Assembly (NCBI GenBank): GCA_018389105.1
Contig: JACATO010001086.1
Location: 124,001 to 188,000, forward strand
Source of the DNA: Nautilus pompilius
Taxonomy: Eukaryota; Mollusca; Cephalopoda; Nautilida; Nautilidae
Direction: 5' to 3'
DNA: 64,000 nucleotides
Shown here: positions 1-11,460 of the stretch, in pieces
How positions within the stretch are numbered: the first letter of the stretch is position 1
How the letters are laid out: each line of letters begins with the position of its first letter
The notes under the pieces: model-generated
Database searches by the model: none
The model's input: only the letters and a program-made list of their open reading frames with translations
What the model was told of the DNA's origin: nothing
Made by a program: the position numbers and the translations under genes

Positions 1-292
1 GTTAAAGAGCCCGTGCAGGTGAGACAAGTCGACTCCCAGAAAACAAACCGAAGAGAAGAAACGGCTCTTTCGCTGCCTTCGAGCCTCCCTCCGCCATCAC
101 CGGAGGGCTGCTGTCATTAGGGGCCGCCCCACCCCACACGAGCTTCCACCGCACAAATGAACTGCTGCCCCTGGCCGAATAACAGAGGACCCCTCCCTCC
201 TTCCTCCCCCCGCCCAGGCCGCACGCACCGACTTTCGAGTGGAAACATAAGAAGGCCCATCGCCGAAAGAAGGACCCCCCCCCGCTCCTTAC

Positions 293-335
293 CTTCATCT
301 CTTCCCATTTCCGATTTCCTTTCCACCGCGGCCAT
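293..335 (-). CDS. First coding exon of an unidentified divergent gene (partial)
   Basis: On the minus strand an ATG at 335-333 sits in a very good start context (AACAAGATGGCC), is preceded by an AAC-rich leader, and opens 14 codons reading MAAVERKSEMGRDE plus one base. A consensus donor follows (GAAG/GTAAGG, GT at 292-291). The rest of the gene lies beyond the left edge of the window, so no product can be named. The open frame also runs past the donor, but there it becomes low-complexity. The head-to-head placement with LIPT2 supports a real divergent gene. It could instead be a chance ATG in GC-rich leader sequence. Confidence 0.4.
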
Positions 336-539
336 CTTGTTTTTGTTGTTGTTGTTGGTTTTCCCTTCGCCAGTCTCGCCCTCGCGACGTCTCGGTGGAC
401 GGGGGGGGGGGAGCCACGTTTTTTGAAATATGCAACAGCCCGCCCGATTGGCCGAGCGGGACTTCCGCCGTCCCATAGGCCCGTTCTCTACCCCCCCCCT
501 CTTCCAGTCACGTGGTAGGTTTGGCCTTGTTTACAAGTG

Positions 540-651
540 CACCACACGCTGGAGTCGGCTGCTGGCGGCGTGTTGTTCGTGCACGCGAGAGCGACAAGGA
601 GACAGACCCCCGGGAGGAGGAGGAGGAGCAGCTCGCGGTGCGATCTCTCAG
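540..651 (+). other. LIPT2: Probable noncoding first exon of LIPT2
   Basis: The LIPT2 start codon lies only 9 bases after a splice acceptor at 4495-4496, so the mRNA needs an upstream leader exon. The best donor in the CpG-rich region is CTCTCAG/GTAACTG with GT at 652-653. The start given here is nominal because no transcription start can be read from sequence. RNA reads joining 651 to 4497 would confirm this. Confidence 0.35.
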
Positions 652-3600
652 GTAACTGCGGGGACGGATGTGGGGGGTGCGAATTCCTCCGGCGTCCAGT
701 TGCTCCCGACCATTAGTTCGTCGTCGTTGTTGTTGTTGTTGTTGTGATGGAGGAGGAGGAGGAGGAGGAGGGCTGCTGCTGCTGCTGATGTCTGGGATGA
801 TGAACACGAGCGGGGTCACAGATGCGCTCCCCACCCACCCACCACTCTGCGGGAGCTCGGCTTCCCCCTCTAACCCCTGCTGGATGCTCGGCGTCTCCGC
901 GAGGAACCCGGGGGGGGGGTGTTCCGGGAGGTCAATGTCATGTCATGGTCAGGGCCCCGCTGATCGTACGTGCAGAAGCGCACGACCGCTCGTCTTCCTT
1001 CCTTATTTGGGGGGGGCCCCCCTCCTCCTCCTCCCTGCCTCCCGACCAGACCGACGACGGAGTAGCAGCCCAGCTCCCTCCTCCACGTACGGTCAGGCTC
1101 TCCATCCATCCATCACCGTCCCGAGTCCCGGTTACAGGCTGCTGCTGCTGCCTGCCATCGGTGGGTCCGGACCCCCTCCCCTCCCCTCCCCTCCCGTACG
1201 TGTTCCCTGCCTGTATCACAGTCAGGGCTGGCTGTTGCCAGGTAATACTGTCAGACGTGGTGGCGACTCCCGTCCCTCCCCAGCCAGGGTCTGCACTTCC
1301 AGTGCTACGTGCGGTTCGTCATGTCGCCACCTGAACGACTTGATCGTCGATTATAAGGGAGGGAGGGGGTCGGAGGGGAGGGAGACGGTCCCGTGCATCT
1401 GATGAAGAACTCTGCAGAACAGGCAGATGTTTAAGGAAATGAAAATGGCGTCTTCCCAACCAAAGCCAATATGTAATTGTTGTTGTTGTTGTTTTTATAT
1501 TTGTAGTAGTAGTATTTAATATATTATCTATGCTAGTCATGTCGCTTAATATACGCCTCAGATCAATCCATTCGTGCGTGCATAAACAGGTAATGATGTC
1601 TCTCTAAATCTGCTGTGACTGAGGCCAGAAACATCCCCTGGCAGCTGCATGCTGGCTGGATCATTGTTCTGAACTTTCTATCCTGAACTGGATTGCAGAG
1701 ATCCAAGATGGCACCTCAGCTGATTAAGTCTTGAGTTAGTGTTAGTGGTGGCGAGGTAAGGTTAGAAATGCTCGTTTGAAGGAGGATCTATCTGACAGTG
1801 AAGTGATGCCTGGCATTGATGTGTTGAAGGGAGAGGTTTTGGCAGTGTTGAGAGCATTGTCGGTGTACAGCCAGTTAGCCTGAGAAGTTTGAGAGACAGA
1901 TGCAATCTATAAATGACAATCTGCCTTCCAGGGTTGATGGCATTGCCCAAAATGTTGATCTTTCTTTATGAATTGAACTGCACAATTCAACAGGAAGATG
2001 CCAGTTTAATCATTTTTTTTTAAATTTTCTTTAAAAAATGACCAACAATTGCTGCATTAAGATGGGGCAGTAAGTGCAGTCTCAGTTACAAGCCAGTCCT
2101 GTTCATGTTCTATTTGTTTTGAATGTGATTGAACTTTGTGTTTAAAATAGAAAATTAAGGCAACCAGCATTTTAATAATACTTTACTGTAAATTGAATAA
2201 CTAAACAATCCTGGGCTCATAATGGGTACTGAACCCATGTACCACAATCAAAGCTTTTTTGAAAAATAAAAATAGTCTTGTGATCTTACTGTTTGTCCAT
2301 CTGATTGATTTCATTTAATGTCTGTAAAGGAGATTGTTTTGTGCATAATCCCCACCCTCCTCCAATGAGAATTTTGCCATATTTTGATGTTAACTATTCC
2401 CTCAGATGGTTAGTTATAATAGCAGTCAGAAATGCATCTTGGTTATTTTTAAATGGTTTGAGACATTGATTGTATTCCAAATCCATAGTTACTACTATGT
2501 ATAGATTGTGTGCGTGTGCGTGTTTCAGTTTGTCTTATTGATCTGCATTTGGGTATATATATATTCATAATGATAGCTTAAAAGGTTTTGATAGATATTG
2601 AATAGCTAAGACATCAGTGTCAACACTATTTTTGTGAATTTAAAAAGAAAATATAATGGTGTTTTGTATTAACAGAATGAAATTGATATTTATCTCTTAG
2701 TTGTATACATAAACTTTGGACCAGCATGAATTGCTGTGAGATGAACACATGCACTGTTATCCTGTTTGATTAAGAAAAAGGGTCATAAAATGGTTCTTGA
2801 GCATGTCTTATCTGACAAGCTAATGTACAGTATGAGAATGGTATCAAAATACTTACTGGACTTCTATATTTAATTTTGAACTTTTTTTTTTTTTTTAAAG
2901 AACTTGGATTTTTTAAAGGGGATTTTGGGGGAATACTGAAGTTTGATATTGCAGTTTAACGTAGAGAAGTTGTGGTCTGTTTGATATCCATGCAGGTTCA
3001 CAACCTTATTTGCACGATAACTGATCAGGCTCATTGAACATGTGAAAACTCTCCTCTTGTCAGGAATTTTGCTTCTTTTTTTTTTTTTTAAACTTTGCAA
3101 ATCAAAATTTAACATTTACCTAAAATTGCTCAGGCTATTCCAAAGAAGGAAAAGTTTATGGTTGACAGAAAATAAGTACCTTAAAATGTCCCGTTGGGAG
3201 GGAAAATTCAGCAGAAAGTACAGAGACAAGGTACCCTCAACTGGATAATATCCACTTATGAATCAAATATTTAAAAGCTGAGTATCCTCCCCCCACCATT
3301 TTTTTCCAAACCCTATAAAACCTCTTACAGTTTTATAGCTCCTGATAGGGGTCAGTGTATTGTTTCATTTTAATTTTTATGTAATTATTAGTAAAGGAGC
3401 AAAAAACGTATTTTGCTTAAGAATGTGTTGAGCTGAATAAATGGAAGGGGAAATAACTCGTGTGTGGCTGTTGTGAAAATACATACAGCATCCATGTAGC
3501 GAGGTACCCAAAATTATTAAAACCTACCATACGTTTGTGTAATCGTTAGATATGATGAGGGGCTGCTGTATTTATAAGAACTTGGATTTCAGTTAATAGT

Positions 3601-4496
3601 ATGGGTTTAACAGACCATCTATTTTTAAACTTTAAATTTGTATAGGTAACAATTAATTGATGGGAGTCGCTCTCCTTGTGATTATATGGTAAACTTCCCA
3701 AAAAATGTTTCTGGATTTTTTTAAAAATAAGTGTAACTTTATAAAATTTTTGACTGCTTACACGAATGCAAAATGACTATCTGTTGCCCTGGGAAAACTG
3801 GTTAGCATTTTCCTTCTGTATAATTTCCTTAAGTGCTTTGTCTTTGGGAAATCTCTTACCTGTTGACATTACTCAGTTGCCGTAATACTGCTGCCCCCCC
3901 CAAATCTCTTGCAACAATAGTTCTCTCTTCACTTCTCTGTCGTATGCGTCCTCAAAGAGGATGCAAAAATGTATTATCAGTGAAGTTTGAAGTTTTTTTT
4001 TTGTTTTTCCTCTTCCTTGATGTCTTTTGAGTGCAAAGAATTAAGAAAACAAAACAATCTGTATTAGCAAGGAGCATCATGGGACGCCTTAATTGTGTTT
4101 GTGGCTAAAGTGATAGCAGCTTTTAAATTAGGTTTATTTGTGAAGCCAAAAAAAGAAAAACATGGGGTTCAGGATGCTTGAACCTGGAGGATAAATGTAT
4201 TTGAGGCTGCTGTTGGTGATGTGTCACTGATATTCTTTCATGGTGGAGGCTGAAGATGAATTTCTGATCCCTCTGTGGTTTGGGTTTAACTGTAATTCCA
4301 CATGATTGTTAAAAAATAGACTTTAAGTGGCTACTAATTTCTCGCTGAACTTGACATTGTTATACTTTGTACTTCGTTAATTACTTCCAGCATTTCTTTT
4401 ATCCAATATCATTTTTTTTATTCTCAAATTTACAATTTCTATTCAGTTTGATAAAGTTGAATTATACTTTTCTTTTTTTTTTTTTTCGTTCTGTAG
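652..4496 (+). other. Putative 5' leader intron of LIPT2; no gene seen
   Basis: About 3.8 kb. The first part is still CpG-island DNA with triplet and polypyrimidine repeats. From about 1450 it becomes AT-rich with A and T runs. Short open frames here have no recognisable domains. The right end has a textbook acceptor: a long T run at about 4471-4486, then CTGTAG at 4491-4496. Confidence 0.4.
722..790 (+). repeat. Three abutting trinucleotide repeats: GTT, GAG, GCT
   Basis: Within 70 bases there is a GTT run (about 723-744), a GAG/GGA run (about 748-770) and a GCT run (about 771-787), almost without spacer. They lie just inside the predicted LIPT2 leader intron. A shorter GTT run sits near 341-357 in the leader of the divergent exon. 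Confidence 0.85.
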
Positions 4497-4505
4497 GTAT
4501 TAATT

Positions 4506-6124
4506 ATGCAGTTATCAAAAAATATTGTAACGGTGATCAACCTTGGACGGATGGGGTTCCTTGCTGCCAGTGACTTGCAGACTCGCTATGCTCGTCAGCA
4601 TCTTGATTCCCTGGCTGGAAAAGTTGGTATTGATGCCAAGAACATCATCCTACTGGTGCAGCATCACCCAGTGTACACGACTGGCTTCCGATCTGAAGGC
4701 TACACAGAGAAGGATGCTGCTCACCTGAAGTCGTTGGGAGCATCTTTTTATCGAACAAACAGAGGTGGGCTGATCACATTCCATGGTCCAGGCCAGCTGG
4801 TGGCTTATCCGATCATCAATCTCATACACTTCAAGCCGAGTATGAAGTGGTATGTTGGCACCCTGGAAAGAACCATGATTGAAACCTGTGCAAAGTTTGG
4901 AATTAAAGCCAGAACAACGAATGACACAGGTATCTGGGTTGAAGACCGCAAAATTGGAGCAATTGGTGAGTGATTCAGTAAACTTTTTGGGAGGTGGGAT
5001 TCCTGAAAGGGAAAATTTAAAATCTATATTCATGTAAAATATTAGAATTAACTTTTTAAGGAAACTCCTGTATGTCAGGTGTAATGTTTTTCTTTGCCTC
5101 CTTAAAATCAGAATTTTATAGTAGCGTTGTCTTCTAGTAATACTTTCCTGTACTTTGTTCACAAAATATGCACTCGGTTCTTAAATGATTCAATAAACAT
5201 CCTCTGTAATGAAGCTGCATCTGGTTATGCCAAACACTTTGTATCTGATTCTGATTAGGGTTTTGTTTCATGTTTTCATATATTTATTGTTACAAGAACC
5301 CATTATGGCTTAAACGGGGCACATTGCAGTGACAATGTATTTTGCAGTATGTTAGTCTAAACTACCGTATGTTGGTAGTATTAATGTTGTGTATCTTATT
5401 TTTCTCTAAACTTCATTAGTCTTTGAGGTTATTCTAATTTGTCATAAACATTTTGGCAAGTTTTATTTTGTTTAAACAGACTTCCAGCTTGAAAAGAAAT
5501 AATGAAGTTCCTTAATAAGCAGATTTAATTAATAACTAGAAATATTTTTTAAATAACTTGCCTATCAAATGTTTGATATCTTGGAAAAAAACGAATTGGT
5601 GACAGTCTTCTGATGTTGTGAGGATGGTGGATGATTTTGTGTATTATAGTTGTGCCAGATGGTCTGATACAAGGCATTTGCAAGAGTTGAAAGAAAGAAA
5701 AAATGCAAAACAACAGTTTACACGCATATTCCTTCGTTTTTTCTTCCTTGACTGGTTTAATGTTGTGTTTTCAGGAGTACATGGTAGCCGCTACATCACA
5801 ACTCACGGCGTTTCCTTGAATGCAAATGTTGACTTGGAATGGTACAAACACATTGATCCCTGTGGACTAAAGGGCAAGGAAGTCACAACGCTGACGAAGG
5901 AGTTGGGCAGATGTGTTTCGGTGAACGATGTGATCGCTCCTTTCCTCGAGGCTTTTGAGAAGGAATTCAACTGTGAGGTTGAAAGTTCTCTGCTTGAAGA
6001 CCACGAGCACATATTTATCCCACACCGTGAGTTGCACCCAGATGTTTCAGTGGGGCAGAATGTTCAGGCAAAGCGCATGCTTTCAACTATGACACAGCAG
6101 AACGAACGCAGGCCCATGTGGTAG
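4506..6124 (+). CDS. LIPT2: Octanoyl-[acyl-carrier protein]:protein N-octanoyltransferase, mitochondrial (LIPT2/LipB family)
   Basis: Two coding exons, 4506-4965 and 5775-6124, give 269 residues. The junction is ATT G/GTGAGTG to TTTTCAG/GA, phase 1. The enzyme moves octanoyl groups from mitochondrial ACP to the H protein and E2 subunits, the first step of lipoate synthesis. The LipB signature is intact: RTNRGG at residues 83-88 followed by HGPGQL at 93-98. The catalytic lysine is K149 in KIGAIG and the catalytic cysteine is C183 in the PCG motif, with the family's H-G pairs between them. The start is chosen because MQLSKNIVTVINLG aligns with the usual N-terminus and lies just after the acceptor. 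At 269 residues it is longer than the human protein (about 231) because of a hydrophilic tail after about residue 225. No obvious long mitochondrial presequence is present. The intron at 4966-5774 is AT-rich. Confidence 0.94.
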
Positions 6125-6250
6125 AGTTGCACTGCAGTTGGAAGATGCAGCTATGTTGTGCTCCTGTCTGCCTTATGCTAAAGTGTAGATGGGAAAAAAT
6201 TTAACTGCACTGGCTTTTCTCACTGATATGATGGCAGATGCGCGCGCATG

Positions 6251-6283
<33 letters not shown>

Positions 6284-6850
6284 AAGTGGGAGAATTTTGT
6301 TAGGAGCTTATCAAGCTTTTTTGGGTCTGTTTGGGTTGGAGGAGAGTTCCTTATGTTATTGGGATCAAAAAGATGTGTGGCCTTTGATGGAGACTACTTC
6401 ATTGGTTGGCTTCCTGCCATTTCCTGAGAATCAAAAGCAAGGCCACTTCTATAGTAAATCTAAAGATGAAATAGAATGTTTTTGTATTTTTTTTTGTCGG
6501 GTTACAAGCTATGCAGTCTACTTGCTTGAATTGGTTTCTAGAAAGTTGAGTATTTATTAACTAGATATGTTCATTCAGAGTGTTTACTGAATTAACATTT
6601 CGTCTAACCGTGCCATTGCCATTATTGTAATTAGTAATACTTAACAGGAAGTTCAAGATTAAAAATTAAGCTAAGCTACACTTCTTGAATTTGTGGTGGT
6701 CAGTGCATGTGGCAGGAAAATGAGATTTTGACAATGTCTAATTTTCTTCTGCAGAACTGGCACCTATTCTTATTTCTTAATTTAGAGGAAAGTCAATATT
6801 TTTTTCCTATGTATACACTAGACGTGGAAATAAAATTACTCTGGTTGATA
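6125..6850 (+). other. LIPT2: LIPT2 3' untranslated region with candidate poly(A) signal
   Basis: After the TAG at 6122-6124 the sequence has no coding signal. The first canonical AATAAA on the plus strand is at 6829-6834, giving a 3' UTR of about 720 bases. Later AATAAA copies (near 7363 and 8715) are alternatives. The end is inferred. Confidence 0.4.
6250..6279 (+). repeat. (CA)n microsatellite
   Basis: A pure CA run of about 15 units, preceded by CG/CATG alternation, inside the predicted LIPT2 3' UTR. Confidence 0.95.
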
Positions 6851-9265
6851 CGACAAACAGAAGAAAATGTTTTGCAGATATTTATATTAATTGGGATAAT
6901 TAACTAAAAATTGTGTGAAATAGTCTTCTACAAATAACATTCTTATTATAAACTGTTGAGAATTCTTTAAGTGTATTTTACAAGTGTTTGTGCCAGTGAT
7001 GCTAAGAATTTACTTGGCATTTAGTTTTTGTTTGTACATAGTAAATAATTCAAATTTGTTTGTGGTGCTAATGGCACTCATTTTCAGGGCATGTTGATAC
7101 TTGGTAGGCAAGTCATTACACACCTGGTCGCACGCAGACTTCTGCCTTTATCAACAAGTCCCTTTCTGGAGGTTCATCGACGATTCCTTCTGAACAGAAT
7201 TCTTCAGCGGCTTGAGACAAGCTCAACTGTATCAGGCATGCATGAAGTTACTTTTGAGTCATGTACCATCTTGTGTGTGTTATTTATTGTTGTTAGCGTT
7301 TCTGTTCAATGGGAGTCAATTATCTTTTTGATGTAGAAAATAGTTTCTAAAATCTGGCTAAGAATAAATTACATATTACATTTGTCTGACTTGCAAGATC
7401 TAGTTCGTAGTGGACATTTTGCCTTTTTCATTCATTCATTAGATTTTTTTTAAAAAAAGGCAGAGATGAAACTGCTTCTAAGCAAGATTGGCATTTTATG
7501 AAAGTCTGCTGCTGGCTACAGATAATGTAAGCTGAAATCAAAGTTGTTGCTTAAAGTGTATGTTGACAGATAACCTGACCTGGGCTCTGCCAGTAGCATT
7601 CCATGAACCAGAGGTGAAGCTGGTTGACTAGAAGACTCACCTTGAATCATAAATTCCATTGGCATCCATTTTGTTGAGAATTCTGCTAAAATTCATATTC
7701 TTATTGGATTGAAAAGTAGCATTTGCACTTAATAGATAACTTGTACATGATTTTTGATTAGTAATTAAAGATGATCATTCTTGATCCAGCGATGGTAATT
7801 TACACATGAAAAGTCTTTAAGTCATAATATAACTGTCTTCTTAAGCTACTGAAGTTATATTACTGATTTATTTGGTTACCTGCATAGAATATTTAACTTA
7901 GATGTTTACTATTGAGCAAAGTCAGCTTTCCTCCACTTGATCAGTTGAAAGGGTAAGTTTTTTAGATTAGTTGATTAAAAAAAACAGGAATGGCAGTTTA
8001 CTTACTACAAGATGCACATGGTGGAACTTCAAAACTTCCATAACTTGTACCACGTATGTCAGCACAGCTACTTTTGTCATCTGATACATGGTTATAGGAT
8101 TTGAATGCATTTAACTGCCTTTTTCATTCATTTGTACAGAACTATAACAATGTTATTGTATATCTCGTTCTTGTTTTGCCTTAGCTTATTAAGCTACATA
8201 CCGAGCTGCTTTACTGTAGTAACCATTATAGACTTTTCTAATTTTTTGTTTTATTTAGTACATCAACATTTGATGTATTTCCTGATATTCAAATGTGCTA
8301 TTCTTGGGAAAATATTTTTCTTTTTTCTCTTCATTTTGGACTTTTTTTAAAACATTTATTATGTGCCATTTTATTGAAAATATTTTATTTGTATGTATCT
8401 AAAATACATTTTAATCCAAAGCTGCTACAAATTTACAATGCTTTAAGAAGTTTGTTTTGATTGCTTGTCAGTATTTATGCGTTTTCCATTTGTCTTACGT
8501 ATGACAGGTTACAGAACGCAGCTTCTAGCATGTATGTACAACAAATCCAAATAGTAATCTCAGGTTAATCCCTGGTATGGATTCTGCACTAAAATGTTTT
8601 GTGGTAGAAGGAAGTAACTTTGGTAGTTACAAATGTCAAATGTAATTTTTAATTCTGTTACAAATCTAAATGCAACTTGTTTTGTTTTTCTTATGAATGC
8701 GCTAGAATTCTGTGGTGCAAATAAATTGTTTATATATTGTTTACCTGTGTGTATGTGAAGCAGAATTAAACCCATTGTTTAGCTTTCACCTGAATTATGC
8801 AGAGTAGTTTCTGTAAAATGTATCACTTTGGATTTGGAAAATTGTTAGTTGATGATATATGTTACATACAACTGCTGCCTTGATTACTTTTCTACTTCCT
8901 TCAGAAAATCCTTGAGGGGAATGAATTCCAACAGGTTAAATGTTAAATTAATTTTAATTTATTTTAAACTCCTTCCAGGTGGCAAAGTATAAACTTATTA
9001 GAACCTTAGAGGCTAATTGTTCCCTGCATGGATTTACCAGTTTTGGTCTCATGTACAAGAAATGCAATGGTTCCAAACCACTATTAGGTAGGGTAACTTT
9101 CACACTGATAATTTTTTTTCAGGTAACTGTTTTGATGTTAAATGAGAGAGTAGTGGAGGCCCACTGTGGCCCTTATGCTGCTGTGAAAGGTGTTGCAAGG
9201 AAAGGGCCTGCTAGAACTAATAATACTTAAATGTGGAAGGAAGTAATTGTCTGGAGAAAACTCAT
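6851..9265. other. AT-rich intergenic DNA; two short acceptor-flanked open frames
   Basis: No known domain is seen. Two short open frames follow acceptor-like sites: 7091-7336 after ATTTTCAG, and 8979-9230 after CTTCCAG with a second acceptor-like TTTTTTTTCAG at about 9112-9122. Either could be a stray exon of a downstream or alternative transcript. Neither resembles a family I know, and acceptor-like strings are common in T-rich DNA, so they are not called as genes. Confidence 0.3.
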
Positions 9266-9269
9266 GGAA

Positions 9270-9405
9270 CCAGCTGGTGAGGAAGAGCAAGCAGCAGCAG
9301 CATGCTAAGGGAGATATGCTAAACCAGGCTGGTCCCTGCTGAGAACTGAACTCTGACCCTCAGCCTTGGCAGGCCAGTAGGTGGGCTAGCAGCTGCCCTT
9401 CAGTT
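9270..9405 (-). repeat. Possible tRNA-derived SINE fragment
   Basis: This moderately GC-rich patch in AT-rich DNA, read on the minus strand, has an A-box-like GCAGCTGCTAGCCCACCTAC. About 30 bases further on is a B-box-like AGAGTTCAGTTCTC. The spacing is tRNA-like but both boxes are imperfect. The call rests on base composition and order of boxes only. Confidence 0.25.
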
Positions 9406-10439
9406 TTATGGAATTTTCAATGTCAAAATCCTCCCTGGCTAAAAACTACAACCATCTGCTTGCATAAACACTTTGCATGTAAAATACATGAAAGGGTAGC
9501 TTAGCTGCTGCTGAGTTATTGTCACTGTGGAAATAAACTATGTACTACTATTTCTGTCTTCTTTTTTTTTTAATCTAGGTTTATTCGCACCTGGTGAACC
9601 AAATATATATGCTTGACTTGGTGCATAAAATTTTTAACTATGTATTTTATTAATCTGAAGTGTGGGAGGGATAAACTCCAACAGAGTAAAGTGACTGTTG
9701 AGTTGCTCAGTGGGTTTAAGGGGGAAAACCTGTGGTTGTGTAGTCCAGATCAAGTACCATAGCAAGTGAAGAGAATGACTGGCTTTAGCGGACTATATTA
9801 ATTTTTTTATGAATGGAAAACCTATAATTTGATCTTAATGGTTTTAAGGTCTGATAGCTAATGTACATAAGAATGGCGCAGTATGAAAATTGGATAACAT
9901 GCGTAATGATAATCAGCTGAAAGGGAAAAAAACAAGAACTGCATTTCTATGCTACCATTACAGTGCGATTATATTAAATGAAGAAACTTGAAGGTGATTA
10001 TTAGAAATTTGCATAAAATGGAATAATCATATTAATTCTTTGGTTAGGTGACAGCACCCAACAATTGGTACCTGGGGATAGTTCTCAGAACTAACCATCC
10101 CCATCAGTGAAGACTGTCCTTGAGGATGGCAAACCTTTTCTTTTCTTTTAATTAAGGAATTAAAAGAATAGGGTACCTAAAATTCAGATGAGCGGATTAG
10201 CGTCCCCACCTTGTGCACAAAGTATCTCGGTCCGAAAAGAGTTAAAGCAGCCATGTACAGATGAAATATCTCCCCCCACACTGATGATGTTTATACGCGG
10301 TTAAAGACAAAGGGGCTAACAGCGTAATGAAATCGAATATTCACTTATTTCTTCTATATTCCTTGTAATATGGTTAAAACCGAATCACTGAGGATGTGAT
10401 AAATGTTTCCTTCATTGGTACTAAGCAAACTTATGGCTG

Positions 10440-10990
10440 GGGCGGGGGGCGGTCTCAAAAGTCAATGAGTGCTGTTTTCAGGCATGATCCGTAGGTCCAC
10501 TTCTTTCGGTCAGCCTATGGCGAATCCGGTGGAAACAACTGATACTGCAGATATGCAGGCGTTTGGTTTATCGATTTGGATGTTTTTCGCTTCTCGATTT
10601 CTGGTTCGTCCCTCCGCCTTGCCGCTGCCGTCCATATTAACGTGTCGTCGGTTGGGGGCTGTCCCCCTCCAGCGACTAAATGTAACCGTTTGCGCGATGC
10701 TAAGCGACTCGACCGACCGCCACCAGAGCTAGTATTAGGCAGACGGATGCCCTAACCCTTCCTGGGTCTACAATACAGACAGACTCGAGCCCCTGGGCCA
10801 CCTCTCTTGTGACGACAACCCGTACGCGGGCGTTCCTGCCTGCCCGCCATTGTCAAGCTTTCGGTGTCCGCCTTCCGGGCCGATGGGAAATATCGCGGTT
10901 GGGGTTGGATCGGAACAATATCCGCTGACAGCTGCCAGACGAGCCATTGGAAGTAATTCGCTCTTGTCCTTCAGGCAGTAATTGGGGGGG
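10440..10990 (-). repeat. GC-rich island containing a tRNA-like SINE remnant
   Basis: CpG-rich sequence within AT-rich surroundings. On the minus strand at about 10755-10690 it reads like the D arm and anticodon arm of a tRNA (TTAGGGCATCCGTCTGCC, then TAATAC), followed by a B-box-like GGTCGAGTC. That is the layout of a tRNA-derived SINE head. The island ends in a G-rich run near 10984. An open frame at 10469-10732 on the plus strand has no recognisable domain. Confidence 0.35.
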
Positions 10991-11060
10991 GGAGGGGGAG
11001 AGAAAGAAAGAGGTTGTCAGGATGCGATTAAATAGAGTCAGTTGGATCTCAGATTAACGG

Positions 11061-11145
11061 GTGCCGGCTTGGTTGAGTGGTTACTTCTTACAAAGTTCTT
11101 TCTGTGTGCGGTACAGATGGTGTTGATTGGCCGGGGTTCGAACCC
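11061..11145 (+). repeat. Pol III type-2 promoter-like unit (tRNA-like SINE head)
   Basis: A perfect box A for Ser/Leu-type tRNAs, TGGTTGAGTGG, lies at 11070-11080. A perfect box B, GGTTCGAACCC, lies at 11135-11145, 54 bases later. A run of nine T's at 11188-11196 would terminate Pol III. A normal tRNA cloverleaf does not form: the presumed acceptor strand GCCGGCT has no partner in the right place, and the T stem has a mismatch. It is therefore a tRNA-derived repeat rather than a tRNA gene. Confidence 0.5.
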
Positions 11146-11460
11146 CGGCTTAACCACTGACGCTATCCGGTATCCTTTTATAACTCCTTTTTTTTTCCTC
11201 TCTCTTTTATTGCGGGGTTCGAACCCTGGCTTAACCACTGACGCTTCCGGTGCCCTTTTATAACTCCTTTTTTTTTCTCTCTCTTTTATTGCGGGGTTCG
11301 AACCCTGGCTTAACCACTGACGCTTCCCGGTGCCCTTTTATAACTCCTTTTTTTTCCTCTCTCTTTTATTGCGGGGTTCGAACCCTGGCTTAACCATGGA
11401 CGCTTCCCAGTGCCCTTTTATAACTCCTTTTTTTCTCTTTCTTTCTCTCCTTTATTGCAT
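11130..11460 (+). repeat. 80-bp minisatellite with a B-box and T-run in each unit
   Basis: GGTTCGAACC recurs at 11135, 11216, 11295 and 11375, at periods of 81, 79 and 80. Each unit then holds TTAACCACTGACGC or a close variant, CCTTTTATAACTCC, a run of 8-9 T's, and a CTCTCTTTTATT tract. The last unit decays near 11460. The array grew from the 3' part of the tRNA-like unit just upstream, since the box A is not repeated. Confidence 0.9.

Larger units (their letters stand above)
1..1450. promoter_or_regulatory. CpG-rich, probably bidirectional promoter region
   Basis: This stretch is much richer in G+C and CpG than the AT-rich DNA that follows. It holds an inverted CCAAT box (ATTGG near 449), an ETS-like ACTTCCG just after it, and a CACGTG E-box in TCACGTGG near 510. 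A YY1-like AAGATGGCCGC overlaps the ATG of the left-pointing exon at 335. To the left is a likely first coding exon on the minus strand. To the right is a strong splice donor at 651/652 that can serve the LIPT2 leader. The simplest reading is a shared CpG-island promoter for two divergent genes. Motifs are seen; promoter function is inferred. Confidence 0.55.

Noticed and set aside
668-1402. 244-codon open frame in the GC-rich promoter region, with an overlapping 170-codon frame
   Set aside because: GC-rich DNA has few stops. The frames overlap in several registers, contain triplet-repeat runs (Cys, Gly, Leu) and have no domain.
7091-9230. Two acceptor-flanked short open frames as extra LIPT2 exons
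   Set aside because: LIPT2 already ends with a stop at 6124 and has all its motifs. Acceptor-like strings are frequent in this T-rich DNA.
11061-11160. A genuine Ser/Leu tRNA gene
   Set aside because: Boxes A and B are perfect, but the acceptor stem cannot pair and the T stem has a mismatch. It is better explained as a SINE head.
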